From Leishmania panamensis (lineage: Eukaryota > Euglenozoa > Kinetoplastea > Trypanosomatida > Trypanosomatidae), in contig NC_025881.1 of NCBI RefSeq assembly GCF_000755165.1, forward strand, positions 964,526 through 1,028,525: a stretch of DNA of 64,000 bases. The letters run 5' to 3'. The notes under the pieces were generated by a model. The model was not told the DNA's origin, made no database searches, and saw only the letters and a program-made list of their open reading frames with translations. Numbering within the stretch: position 1 is the stretch's first letter; every line of letters starts with the position of its first letter. Positions 9,650 to 20,294 of the stretch are shown piece by piece. Made by a program: the position numbers and the translations under genes.

Positions 9650-11961
9650 TGTTGAGGTTAGAGGAGTAGGCCCTGCGAAGAGAAGAAAATACAAGAGTGG
9701 ATGAACAGTGGTGTGAACGATCAACCAATAGTCAAGGCCTCCGCGAGAAGAGAACACAATGAAGACTTGCGGGGGTAAAAGAAGCAACGGTGCGTACAGG
9801 AAACAAAAAAAAAAGAGATCCAGAGAGTGTCAGCGATGGCGTGGAAGGCGTGTGGAAAGGCCAAAGAGAGAGGAGAAAAAAGGGCCCCAGAATCAAACTT
9901 CCTTGAAAGGTCTGACGTCTCTATACAAGCGCGGGGAGGAGGAAGTGGATAGGAGAAGAGATGCTGCTGCTGCGAGTGTGCGTCTTCACGTTTTGTAAGT
10001 TGAAATAGAGAACGAACGTTGTGTCTCTCTCTCTCTCGCGTCAGGTAGGCAGCTAAGGAGATGGGTGGGTAGTGAAATAGAGGGGTTGAATGTGCGTTGA
10101 AAGGCGCTGCGTCGCACAAGTAATGCAACTCGGTAGTTTGTAGCCGTGAGAGAAGCACCAGAAAGGGAAAAAGCGGGTGAAAGGTGCAGCGATCCAAGAA
10201 GTGAGTGAAACGATGCCTACATGCGAGTTTCTGGTTAACCAGGTGATGCCCGCTTTCGTGTGATGAGGGGGCCCGGCTTCATCCTGGTGGCAGATCGTGG
10301 TTGGTGTGCTGGAGTCACGTTTCTCGCGCGCCACAGTCCCAATTGATGGCCGCTCCAATTCGCAGGACAGTTCGGTGCTTCAACGCCTCCGTTTGGCGTG
10401 CACTGACTTGCGATGGCCCGTCACGTTCAGGTTCGATTGCGCTGCAGAAGACTACTCGCTTCAGTTTTTGTTTTAGATGTGTGTTATGGACATCTACACA
10501 CGCTTCTGGGAAAGAAAGTCACATCCACAATCACAAGCAAAACAAGTCGAGGCACACTGGGCAACAGCCTACAGCTGCGTTTGGCACCTACGCCAGTGAG
10601 GGTGTGATCTACAGGCGCAGAGGAAATAGTAAAAAAAAGAGAGAAGGGGGCAGCTAAGAGGGTGCTGAAACGCTTTGGATGGCAGCCATGGATGGAAAAA
10701 GAAAAAAGCAGAGAGTAAATCCTGTCGCCTTCTGTTCACTGTGGGCGCTCCAAACGCAGCGTTCCCCACATCCCCCTGCCCACAACGGAGACCCCATTTC
10801 GTTCCACAGACCAAAGAGAGCCGTGGTGCCTTCTCTCACCCTGACAAGCTCAGAGAGGGGCGCTAGCCACATTGTTTTCATTGACAACATGCCCCCCTCC
10901 CTCCCCCCACCCACCCCGACGACCACCGCAAAAAAAAAAACATTAACACCAACGCGGGGGAGGGGGGGGGGAGTACAGTCACGCACTGCCGTACAGACTC
11001 TAATCCAGGCGCACGCGGATGTACACGTCCAGAGAGCGCATACGGCCGTTTCACTCACAGCAGCACAGAGAAAGAAGAGAGACCCACCAACATGATAAGC
11101 GAAACAAACATGGAGAAGAGATAAAGAAGATGGAAGGGAAAGCAGGAAGCATAATGACAGTGAAGTTGTGAGGTACTCCAAAGCAACACGATCTACAAGG
11201 AGACGACGGCAAAACAAAGCGGGAAAAAAAGACTAACAGACGACAACCACAAAGAGCATCACCATCATCACTACCACACGAGCGGAGACAGAACCATGCG
11301 CCAGGAAGGGGTACAAGAACAACAAGCGAAGGGTGCGTACATCAGAGATAATAATACGGCAAGATGAAGCTGCATGGAAGTTCTGTACAGCTAATGGATG
11401 TGTGTGTGTGGGGGGGGGAGGAAAGGGGGAGGTGCACTGAACAAAAGGAAGAGAGCAGAAGCGCCTTTTCTCACAGCCACCGCGTAGCGGTGGCACAAGA
11501 CGTAATACAGCGGGCAGAGTGAGGAGATTTTTTCGATTCGAGGTGTCCAATCTATCACGATCAAATCAACAAATAAACGCACACAGCCACACTTCTTTCT
11601 CCTTTCTCTGCGGTGTACCAGGGCTGAGCCCTCCCCCTGCCATCGAGTCAGGTGACGCATCTTGCGGGCTCTGCTAGTCCTTCCCTGCGCCCCTTCCTCG
11701 TATACGTGCGGCGAAATCGGCACCACACGGACAGATGAAGAAAAGCAGTAAAAACAGAGACAGATGGTGCCACACAGCAGGGCGCGATACATTAAGTTAC
11801 CCGGGAACGACCAACGTCCCATCGTATGCATCACCACCCCACCGCCACCTCTGTATTACCCTTTGTCTGCGCAGCGATGCAACTCATCTCGACCACATAC
11901 TCTTCTTCATAATGCTTCACAATTCTCATCATCACCACACTTCCTTCACCTACATGCCCTC
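9650..11961. other. Long intergenic spacer
   Basis: 2.3 kb with no convincing gene. Contains the splice region of the HSBP1-like gene (AG at 9674-9673), a CT repeat at about 10023-10038, A-rich runs and a G-rich tract near 10960-10972. Open frames here are Phe/Leu/Ser/Cys-rich, typical of translated pyrimidine tracts. The right part should be the 3' UTR of the BTB-T1 gene. Confidence 0.5.
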
Positions 11962-13323
11962 TTATTCCTCAAAGCTGTAGTGGATAGGAGACAGACGACG
12001 CCGTACCTCTTCTGGCGGAACAATGCGCACGCGCGAAGCTAGCTTCATTGTAGTTGCGAAGCGCAGTCGACGAGCACGGCCGAGAGAGATCATCTTCCGC
12101 GAGTTTTTCAACACATACTCAACGTAGCCCTTCTCGAGGTCGACCTTAACAGTTACGAAGTCTCCGTTCTCGATGCGCTCCAGGTTTTCCTCCTTGCGGT
12201 GGTACGGGTAGTTAGTGTAGAACACACCGGACATGTAGTAGACGCAGCAGTCCGGTATCTTGTGGAACTCCTGGTCTGTGTTGACACACGACTCAGAAAT
12301 GAGGCCAAACCCTACGTAGTCGGCTACCTTCACTTCGTACGTGATCGTGTGCCGCCCCGTGACAAGAGACACGTCGCCGACAACGGCCACGCCATATACC
12401 ACGCGCAACCGGTTGCGCTCGGGACTCACACCAGGGCCGGGGCTAAACTGCAGCTCGGTGTCGCGGTCCACATCCCCCAGCATTGCCAGTAGCCCAGGCA
12501 GTTGATAGTACGCCGCGTCCACCTTGAGGCGCCGCAACGAGTCTTCTTTGAGCAGGTTAAAGTAGTGGTAGCCGCGAAGGTAGTCAACAATGTACTTGAA
12601 ACAGGAGGGATCGCGGTCAATGAAGATGGTGTCATGCTCATCTTTGAAGACCGGCGCTACCCACCCCGTTTCCTCAGAGCCCAGGAGGATGTGAAAGTAG
12701 TTCGGGGCGTCCTTGCTCAGCAACGTCGACAGCGGCACTGTGAAGCGTTCCCCACCCACGTTGAGCGATACCACTTCCATGTAGCGCTCAAGGTGGCTCG
12801 ACTGTGCAACCTTCTCCACCTTCGGCTGTGTCTCTTGCCGCTCTTTCAAGAGCGTGTCTAGGCGCGTCGACATCAGCTTGAAGCGAGACACGCAACTCTC
12901 CACCTGCGCCTGAATCGACTGCGCGGCGCCGCGTGACTGTTGCAGCAGACGAGCCGCCGTTTGCTCGTCGGTCATGTGGCCAGCAGCGTCGCTAGGGGAG
13001 AACGTCCGCGAAGTGACAGAGCGCACCAGCCCGGTCGGATCACTGTCCTCGCCCATATTGTCTTCCTCCCCCCCGTCAGCAAAAGACGACGTGGCGGAGT
13101 GCAGGTCGCGTACAGAGTCTCGTCCGGCGGGGGTGGCGGATGCAGAAGAGTGGTCTGGAGCATGATCAGCCGGGGCGCCATCCGCTTCTACAATAAGCGA
13201 GGCAGGGGTGAGGGAGGTGGCGTCGCGGGTGCGCTTTCGTCCCCCACGCTGCGGGTGACGGCCGCCTACAGCTCGCTGTGCGCCTCGCTCACTGTTACCT
13301 TTTTCCACGGCGGTCGGCGGCAT
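11962..13323 (-). CDS. BTB/POZ T1-type (KCTD-like) protein with a SPRY-like C-terminal region
   Basis: 453 residues from ATG at 13323; the frame continues upstream only to a GTG. The first roughly 115 residues are disordered and basic. Residues about 120-170 form a helical region. From about 182 comes a T1-type BTB domain: VVSLNVGGERFTV, an LL-S-K segment, IFIDRDPSCFKYIVDYLRG and the YYQLPGLL closing helix, all typical of potassium-channel tetramerisation-domain (KCTD) proteins. There are no channel membrane spans. The C-terminal 170 residues (RHTITYEVKVADYVGFGLI, VKVDLEKGYVEYVLKN) look like a B30.2/SPRY-type beta sandwich. KCTD proteins oligomerise and often recruit substrates to cullin-3 ubiquitin ligases; a substrate adaptor with SPRY as binding module is an attractive but unproved reading. 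Confidence 0.87.
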   Translation of the reverse strand: MPPTAVEKGNSERGAQRAVGGRHPQRGGRKRTRDATSLTPASLIVEADGAPADHAPDHSSASATPAGRDSVRDLHSATSSFADGGEEDNMGEDSDPTGLVRSVTSRTFSPSDAAGHMTDEQTAARLLQQSRGAAQSIQAQVESCVSRFKLMSTRLDTLLKERQETQPKVEKVAQSSHLERYMEVVSLNVGGERFTVPLSTLLSKDAPNYFHILLGSEETGWVAPVFKDEHDTIFIDRDPSCFKYIVDYLRGYHYFNLLKEDSLRRLKVDAAYYQLPGLLAMLGDVDRDTELQFSPGPGVSPERNRLRVVYGVAVVGDVSLVTGRHTITYEVKVADYVGFGLISESCVNTDQEFHKIPDCCVYYMSGVFYTNYPYHRKEENLERIENGDFVTVKVDLEKGYVEYVLKNSRKMISLGRARRLRFATTMKLASRVRIVPPEEVRRRLSPIHYSFEE

Positions 13324-14692
13324 CGCGGAGCTGGCTGCCCGATTCACAACCAGCGAACGTTAGACGACACCTTGAGGAGCAAATAGTTGTGACGTCGCTG
13401 ATGAGGTGACACACACACACACACCCACGGGAGCACGATCCACTCATAAACACCAATCGCTACCACGGATGATGTGCTCAGAGGTGTACAGAGTGTATTC
13501 CAGTGCCAACAGCGTAATGTACACGGCGTGGTCGTCGCCTTCACGAAGTATAAAAGACAAGGAAAAAGTGCAGGGAGAGAGAGAGAAGCTAACAGAGGCA
13601 GTAGCAAGCAAAAGGTGCGCCCGCACACAGCCAAATGAGCTGTGAGATGGCCCAATACGTGTAGGAGAGAATGGTCTGTCTGTGTACACGGTGTATGCAG
13701 AGGTATGAATGTATGAATGTGTATTACATACAAACACGTGTGTGCGTGCGTGTGCGTTTGTTTGTTTTTGTCTGGCACGACCGACTCAAAATAGCAAAAG
13801 CGTACGTACAGCTGTGCGCAGGTACCGTCCATGGAGGCGTGGGCGTGGGCGTGTGTGTGTGTGTGTGTGTGTTTGTATACCAGCGGGCGTGCGACAGAGG
13901 GGAGAGAAGTACAAAATAAACGGTTGTAATGAGGAAGGAGGGCACAAAGAAAAAAAAAGAGAGAGAGAGAGGAGGGGGATGGCAGGAAGGCCGCAGCTAA
14001 GGTGGCAATGAGAAGGGGGAAGCATCCATGAGGACGACAAGCGACTATTCTACTTGAAGCGGTCCCATCACAGTCTCGGTGCTCCGCCACTGTCACTTGC
14101 GGACACACAGTTCAAGGAGTGCTGAGAACGAAAGACTCCCCCCGCGTAAGAGGAAAAAAACGAAAGGGTGTGGGTGTTGGTTGCTGTGAGCGACAAACAA
14201 GCCGCCTTTCGTTGCACCCAGAGCACACAGTACATGCTGCTACCTGCATCTCTCGCGCATCGCTTTCTCAGTGCTTCTTCATCGCTTTTAGGTATTCTCT
14301 CTTTGTGTGGGTGGGTATGTGTTTCATGTTGCGCCAACAGTGTGCGCGTATGCCTGACAATGTTGTCTTGCATCGTGGCGACACTGCCGAGTCGACGAAC
14401 GGAGAGGAGAAACTGGCCAAAGAGGTGACGTCGCTCCACGATATGGCAAGTAAAACAAACAAAATAAAAAAAAAACAGAGAGCATGTAGAGCACTCTTGA
14501 CTGTTTCTGCTTCACACTCTCTCTTCGTTGCCCTCTCTGGCTCAAGAGAACGAGTGGCAGGATTACGCTTCCCACTGGCCACTACTGTCTCTTCTCGCTT
14601 CACAGATGCTCCCACAAACGGCTTGGGAGTGTGCGTTGCTTGGGTTGTCGTCACGTGCGCTAGCATGCACGTCCCTTTCGACTTGCCACTTG
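13324..14692. other. Intergenic spacer with microsatellites
   Basis: 1.4 kb without a convincing gene. A GT microsatellite lies at about 13851-13872 and a GA-rich run at about 13958-13970. Open frames over this span are translations of simple sequence. Confidence 0.5.
13851..13872. repeat. GT microsatellite
   Basis: About eleven GT units on the plus strand, in the spacer between the TRAPPC9-like and BTB-T1 genes. Confidence 0.9.
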
Positions 14693-17600
14693 TCAGGCTA
14701 TGCGGGAGTGCTCCACGATCAAGTGAATCGTATGCGTCAACTCTCGCTCGGCGTCGTCTTTAAGAGTGACGTGCAGCAGATGGTTGCCGGTCTTAAAGGC
14801 GAACAGCTCAAACTCACCCTCGTACACCGCTCGATCCTCTTCGCCCACCATCGCATCGGCCTGTACGGCACCCGTTAACACCGCCACGTCAAAATGCGAG
14901 TCAATGGAGACGTGCACGTGAAGGCGGATGGCGCGGCGCCACCGTGGCGCTTCAACGCGCAGACACAAGCCAATCGGCCTCAGGGCAGGGATGACGATCG
15001 GCAGTGGGCCGCCGTCGCCGCCGGTGCTGACGGGGCCAGCCTCACAGCCACCAACCAGCGGTAGTGCAGGTCTAAGTGAATTCAAACTCTGCGATGCACC
15101 AGTGCCCACTTTTGCCGCCAAATCGACCGACTCGGTGCGTCGCCACAAAAAAGCGGAGTTGGAGGCTGGCGAATCCACCAGCTGCTCTGACGCCTGCGCT
15201 GCTCTAGGGTGCGACAAGTGCTGGTCTGCCGTCGCTGGCGATTGCGGAGTACCGTCGTACGTAGCTGTCGTCGTGACGGTGCCGTTGACGCCGTAAAGTT
15301 GAGCGCTATGTCCGACGGCTCTGCCACGCAAGACACTAGGGTTCGTTTTAGCAGCGCCGTAGGAAGAGTCCCCGTCATACCTCCAGCGGTAGATGAGTAC
15401 CTCACTGACGCTCAGCGTCTCCCTGCGCGAGCCTTCAGCGACGACGTCGTCTCTGTCTTCGCCCGGTAGAGACGCGGACGACCACGTGTCAGAGAGCTGC
15501 GATAGCAGCGCCGTCTGCGGCACGCTGGCCTCAAGCGTCACTACACACTCGTCCAGGGGCTCCGCGCTCACCACTTCGGAGGTAACAAGCGACAAGTTCA
15601 GCTCCAGCATGCCAGTACAGTTAGGCAGTTCGCGCACCACCCATGGCACCAGGAAGCACAGGTCATCCTTCCCCTTCGTCAGAGGAATGCGCGTCAACTT
15701 TATCGGCGGAACCACGTACTCGGCCCCGGCGACGATGAAGGCAACCGGAAGCTCCGCAAAAGCGAGAGCGCTCAGCTGCAGCTCGATGCTGTAAAGGCGA
15801 CTCCGATTTGCGATGCGCACCTCCACCGCACGGCGGTCCTTCGTGAGTGTCACGGAGGTGACGACGAGGCCGGGGGAGTGAAAGAAGCGCAGCCGCGTCT
15901 CCGTCACGCGCCGCGGGATAACGGCGTACACAGGCACAGCGTCTGGCAGGTTGGCCGGCTTTTTCGGCGCAGGATGGGGCAGTGAAAGATCCGTGCGGAA
16001 GATAACGTAGTATGCGCCGAATTTGCTTATTGTCGGTGGCGCCTCCAGAGTCCCTGGAATCATGACGACGTCACCCGGCTGCAGCGGTGTGCGAGCCGCC
16101 GCGTCGAGAGCGCATTTGTTCAGCGTCACTGTTGTGTCGGTCTGGTTACGACGCTCCTTACAGCCCCCGCAGTCCTCCAGCTGGCACTGCTCGCTGTGCG
16201 CCGTGAGTGAGATGCAGGTGATGGGAACGCGACCGCAGTTGACCACTCGCACCGTGAAGTCGATGCGTTGGCTCCCAAACACCTCTAGTTCGCTCGTGTT
16301 GAGGGTACAGGACACCTGCGGCAACCGCTGCAGTACTGGGATATGCATGGGGGCCGGAAGCTGCCCGGTCATTGACTGCGACGGGCGTGTGTTTGCCAAC
16401 CGCAGCGTTACGCCGTCGATGCGCAGAGTACCCTCCTCGGTTGGTTGCACCTGCAGCAGTACCTTCAGCTTCGCCAGCGGAGCCACCTCCACATTGGACA
16501 AGACATACGAGATGGGCGATCGCAGCGAGCGTGGCGAAGACTCCAACATCGTACCTTCTTGAGAGGCAGCATCGTCGTCGACCGTGACTAGGGAAGCACA
16601 GGAATGGCAACGCAAGGCCAGTGCCTCAAACATGAGGGGTTCCTGAAAGGGGTTGTACAACGTCACGAGCACTGACGCGACGTCGCCAACCGTCCACACG
16701 GTCCGACTACCCAGTCTTCTGCCATTGAGGGACAGAATGGTGAGCTTCAGCCGCTGTGTGTCAATGAAAGTGAAGAAAGCACCACCCACGGGTACCATCT
16801 TGGGAGCGAGATGTGGCGGCAGCGGAAAAGCTTCCCACGCGAGAAAGAAAGGGAACGGCACAATTGCCGTGTTCATGTGTGGCTCGAGCAGCGCGGACGC
16901 ATCACACATGACCGATTTGAGCGTCCGCTGAGTTGCATTGTCGAGGAGGTGAGGAAACTTGAAGAGGAGCAGCGTCGCTAGCTGACAGCGCAGCATCGCC
17001 GTGGCCGTTGCAGGGCCCATGCGCTCGAAGAGCTTGATAAGCTCCAACAGCAGTGGCACGCTCAGGAGTGCGGCGTTGTTGATCGACTGATTCAGTCGTG
17101 CAACACCGCGATCTGGCGCCTGCTCCTCCACAGTGCTGAACATGTGAATGGACGCATTCGCCAAGGAGTTCGCTTTCACCGCTGCCTCGGCAGCATCGCC
17201 GTCCTCTCCTTGATGCCCAGCTTGCGTCGTTGTCGCTGCGCGACTCAGCTGATACAGTGGGTCCACTGATTTGAAAGCATCTACTGGGGCCCCGTCGTCA
17301 CCTGCAACGCTGTTTGAGGTTTGAAGCCCAACAAGCGGAAGTCCAACTCCAGCCAGTGTGCACACGCGCAGGAGCACCTCAACAGCTTCTTCTGTGCGTC
17401 GCAGACGTGCCTTGATGGCGGCGAATTCGACCAGGAGCGCTCGTGCGCGACGCTCAGCGCCGTTGATCATGCACAAGTACGCAAAGAACAGCAGGATGCG
17501 CTCCGTCCACTCAGCCCCGTAGCCGGCAGAGAAGAGGCTGCGGAGAGTGCTCAGCTCTTTGAGAAAAGGTTGCCGAGTTTCCCGCGCAGCGAGCAACTCG

Positions 17601-19276
17601 AGTCGCTTGAAGCGTGTCTCCAGCTCTCGTTTTCGCAGCATCGAAAGGGTCAAGTTTAGCATTGTGGGATTCGTGCCTCCGCTGCCCAGCAGCGATATGG
17701 TCGACCCCACAGGTCCGGGGGAAGACAGCAGTGTGCCTGCTGGTGCGCACCTTCTTAGCTGCCGTAGTGACTCGGTCAAGTACACGTCGATTTCACTGAA
17801 AGCCAGACGCAGCACATTCTCGACGCAGTGCTTCACATCGCTACCCAAGCGGTACGACTGCGGATCAGACGGTACCGCCCACGTGCCTGCCATCAGGCAC
17901 ACGTGCACTCGCCCCAGCAGGCCCTTCAGCACCGCCACCTGCGCCGAGACGTTCTCCTGCACTTCGCGCGTCAGTCGCGTCCGCATTGAATTCGGAACTG
18001 AGGTGCTTTTAAAGCTCGCAATTGTCTGTTTGAGACTCTCGCCGTACTGCGCCACGCAAGACCCGAGTTGGTTCACGGAGGCGGTGAGGCCTGGCCCCCA
18101 GGTGGGACTGTCGCTCTGAAGCTGCACGACGGTGGCGTTAAGCGCGTCGTGATGGCACAGTAGCGTCGTCTGTAGGTAGCGATACCGAGCGGCGGCGATG
18201 CCCTCTAACGTGGCTGAGCACCAGAGAGAGTCCACATTCGAGTTGAATTGTGTTTCCCCGTACACGGCCACTGCGGCCGAAACAGCGCCAAACTGCAGGA
18301 GTATGTCCGCCGCTTTCTTCTTGAAGCGAGAGGCTATCAAACTACTGGCGTTGCGTGCCGTCGTGAATGTGGTGGCCTTGTCAATAGGTGTCCGCACAGC
18401 CGTGTTGTCCACCTTGCTGGGCTGACTGTAAAGCCGCAGTACAGCGCCTTGGGCATCAAGCACTGCCTGCGCCACACACATCACTAATTTTCTCACTGTC
18501 TGACTCACTGGTATCCACTGGGAGACGCACACGTACAGAGGCGATTGCGAGAGCTTCTCTGCAAGCGCTTTCGGTGGATCTACCACGACACAGCGGCATA
18601 CCTTGTCCTTGAACTGCGCAGCGAATACGACGCTGACCACCTGCACCGCGTGCTCAACAGAGACGGTGAGAACGGAGGCGTTGACCACCACTACTACCGC
18701 CATGGTGGCGCGATGGCTGTCCATGTTCTCCCAATGTGAAGTGCCGAGGTCGCTGGTGAGGAAAAGCGGCAGCGACGCGGATAGATTGACTAGCGAGGCT
18801 CCTTTGCCACGCTCATTTTGCTCGCCATACAAGTTCGGCGATGTGAAGATGCTAGCCGCCTCCAGGAAAGCACTCCACGAGAGCTCGGTGGCTGGGACAG
18901 GTGGGTGCAGGGTAAGGCTACGCCGCAGTGCCACCTCGTAGCCGCTCACGGTTTCATCGGCGCCGAGGACGGCTTCTGCGCGTCGGTCTCCTGAAAAGTG
19001 ACTGACGCCAACGCTTGTGTTTGACGGCGCCGGAGAGCTTCTATCGCTCGCGTTTGAAGAGAAGACCCTGCTCGGTGATTGTGGCAAAGCCTCTGCTTCT
19101 GTTGTCGACGACGTCGCTGCTCTCGCCCCTGCCTTGGCGTGAAGCGTTTCGCCGCTCCACAGAAAGCACACTGAGAGCGGAAGCCATAAGATGCGGAGGT
19201 ACGTGTGCTGCTCCAAGGAACTGCTGCTCGTCGGGTAGTACTCGGAAAGGAGAGAGGGGTTGAGGCTCGTGCGCAT
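14693..19276 (-). CDS. TRAPPC9/Trs120-like subunit of the TRAPP II tethering complex
   Basis: 1527 residues from ATG at 19276; the frame extends to a GTG at 19369, so the start could shift slightly. TRAPP II acts at the Golgi and endosomes as a tether and as a GEF for Rab11/Rab1-type GTPases. Family features: an N-terminal SHWENMDSHRATMAVVVVVN segment near residues 185-205, matching the W-x-D-F-Q-x-H-R-K region of TRAPPC9; a long helical solenoid in the middle (about 330-720); a block near 900 with VGDVASVLVTLYNPFQEPL, the hallmark of the first C-terminal Ig-like domain; and further beta-rich Ig-like repeats to the end, including CGRVPITCISLTAHS. Length is within the family range (about 1150-1500, slightly longer here). 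Inserted Ser/Ala-rich loops near 70-150 and 1330-1400 are probably disordered. No membrane segment is visible. Confidence 0.8.
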   Translation of the reverse strand: MRTSLNPSLLSEYYPTSSSSLEQHTYLRILWLPLSVCFLWSGETLHAKAGARAATSSTTEAEALPQSPSRVFSSNASDRSSPAPSNTSVGVSHFSGDRRAEAVLGADETVSGYEVALRRSLTLHPPVPATELSWSAFLEAASIFTSPNLYGEQNERGKGASLVNLSASLPLFLTSDLGTSHWENMDSHRATMAVVVVVNASVLTVSVEHAVQVVSVVFAAQFKDKVCRCVVVDPPKALAEKLSQSPLYVCVSQWIPVSQTVRKLVMCVAQAVLDAQGAVLRLYSQPSKVDNTAVRTPIDKATTFTTARNASSLIASRFKKKAADILLQFGAVSAAVAVYGETQFNSNVDSLWCSATLEGIAAARYRYLQTTLLCHHDALNATVVQLQSDSPTWGPGLTASVNQLGSCVAQYGESLKQTIASFKSTSVPNSMRTRLTREVQENVSAQVAVLKGLLGRVHVCLMAGTWAVPSDPQSYRLGSDVKHCVENVLRLAFSEIDVYLTESLRQLRRCAPAGTLLSSPGPVGSTISLLGSGGTNPTMLNLTLSMLRKRELETRFKRLELLAARETRQPFLKELSTLRSLFSAGYGAEWTERILLFFAYLCMINGAERRARALLVEFAAIKARLRRTEEAVEVLLRVCTLAGVGLPLVGLQTSNSVAGDDGAPVDAFKSVDPLYQLSRAATTTQAGHQGEDGDAAEAAVKANSLANASIHMFSTVEEQAPDRGVARLNQSINNAALLSVPLLLELIKLFERMGPATATAMLRCQLATLLLFKFPHLLDNATQRTLKSVMCDASALLEPHMNTAIVPFPFFLAWEAFPLPPHLAPKMVPVGGAFFTFIDTQRLKLTILSLNGRRLGSRTVWTVGDVASVLVTLYNPFQEPLMFEALALRCHSCASLVTVDDDAASQEGTMLESSPRSLRSPISYVLSNVEVAPLAKLKVLLQVQPTEEGTLRIDGVTLRLANTRPSQSMTGQLPAPMHIPVLQRLPQVSCTLNTSELEVFGSQRIDFTVRVVNCGRVPITCISLTAHSEQCQLEDCGGCKERRNQTDTTVTLNKCALDAAARTPLQPGDVVMIPGTLEAPPTISKFGAYYVIFRTDLSLPHPAPKKPANLPDAVPVYAVIPRRVTETRLRFFHSPGLVVTSVTLTKDRRAVEVRIANRSRLYSIELQLSALAFAELPVAFIVAGAEYVVPPIKLTRIPLTKGKDDLCFLVPWVVRELPNCTGMLELNLSLVTSEVVSAEPLDECVVTLEASVPQTALLSQLSDTWSSASLPGEDRDDVVAEGSRRETLSVSEVLIYRWRYDGDSSYGAAKTNPSVLRGRAVGHSAQLYGVNGTVTTTATYDGTPQSPATADQHLSHPRAAQASEQLVDSPASNSAFLWRRTESVDLAAKVGTGASQSLNSLRPALPLVGGCEAGPVSTGGDGGPLPIVIPALRPIGLCLRVEAPRWRRAIRLHVHVSIDSHFDVAVLTGAVQADAMVGEEDRAVYEGEFELFAFKTGNHLLHVTLKDDAERELTHTIHLIVEHSRIA

Positions 19277-20294
19277 TATAGAGGTGCACAAAAGGGGGAG
19301 GAGAGGAGCGTAATCGCAGAGTACAATGCCATGAAAGACTGCGCGTTCCCTCGTCTCTCTCTGAAGCACCGGTAAACGATAAGGGAGCCCTTGTGAAATA
19401 GCAGTACTAAGCTCAACAGCCTGATCATGTAAACTGACCTCACTGCGGTAGAGAGGGACAACTGAATGGAAAAGCTGCGCCAGCAGACAGGAAACTCACT
19501 CTCCAGTCGCTTGCTCTCGCTGTTGCAGTAGCTACCACTCAAATAAATACAAGCGAAAGTGCCTCCTAGACGTACATTGGGTGCCTTATGAGTGTTTCTA
19601 GGGATGCACAAGGCTTGGTATTAGGTGTGTGTGTGCACGTGTGGGTAGGGGAGGGTGGGAGGCGGAGCAAGTGCAGAATAGGTCACGGGGTGTGCACTTG
19701 CCATTCAGAGAGAAAGAGAGAGAGAGAGCGATGGAAAAGGCTATGCGAGTAGGGACACGCGCCTGCGTCCTTCACTGCCCTTTTCCCTTTATGCTTGCAC
19801 ACGGGGATGACCTGCAACATTGACAGCAGGTGAAGAGAAGAGCCCTGGGGAGGGTGTCAGCGCTGCAGTATTGGGCATCGCGCACCTACACCCAGGTGCT
19901 ACGAAGCATCGTTAGGGAAGATCATACCTGGAAAGACTCAATTTGGCCGAGCACCTGGTGTTTGTTATTTGCCTCTTTCTCGTAGACTCAGCGCTGAGTC
20001 TTGATCTTAGGCGCACCGCCGTGTCTAGGCGTAGAACGTTTCAATATATAGGTGGGAGAAGAACGAAACAGACATGCATGCAGTACTGTTCGACGCCACC
20101 TGTTGAGCCCCATCATCCATTAAGGTGTGTTCCGTGGCTGCGGCACGTTCAACTCTCATGCGCTTCTCCATCAACTGTTTTTCCTCGTCTTTAATTTCCT
20201 TTGTCTCGCCACTCGACACGACGAGGCACTTCTGTTCTCGCTTCCAGTTCCACGCTTTATTCACCCCGGTCGTCACTCTCACCCCGCCACCAGT
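19277..20294. other. Intergenic spacer
   Basis: About 1 kb with no gene seen. Contains a GT-rich run near 19625-19642 and a GA repeat near 19709-19729. A pyrimidine-rich tract directly upstream of 19276 on the minus strand serves as a plausible splice region. Confidence 0.5.

Noticed and set aside
13344..14108. 254-codon minus-strand open frame right of the BTB-T1 gene
   Set aside because: Starts at GTG, crosses CA/GT microsatellites (Thr-His repeats) and has no domain.
19840..20130. Possible second SIDER-like element in the spacer before the TRAPPC9-like gene
   Set aside because: Composition is suggestive, but none of the motifs used for the block at 7690-8121 is present.
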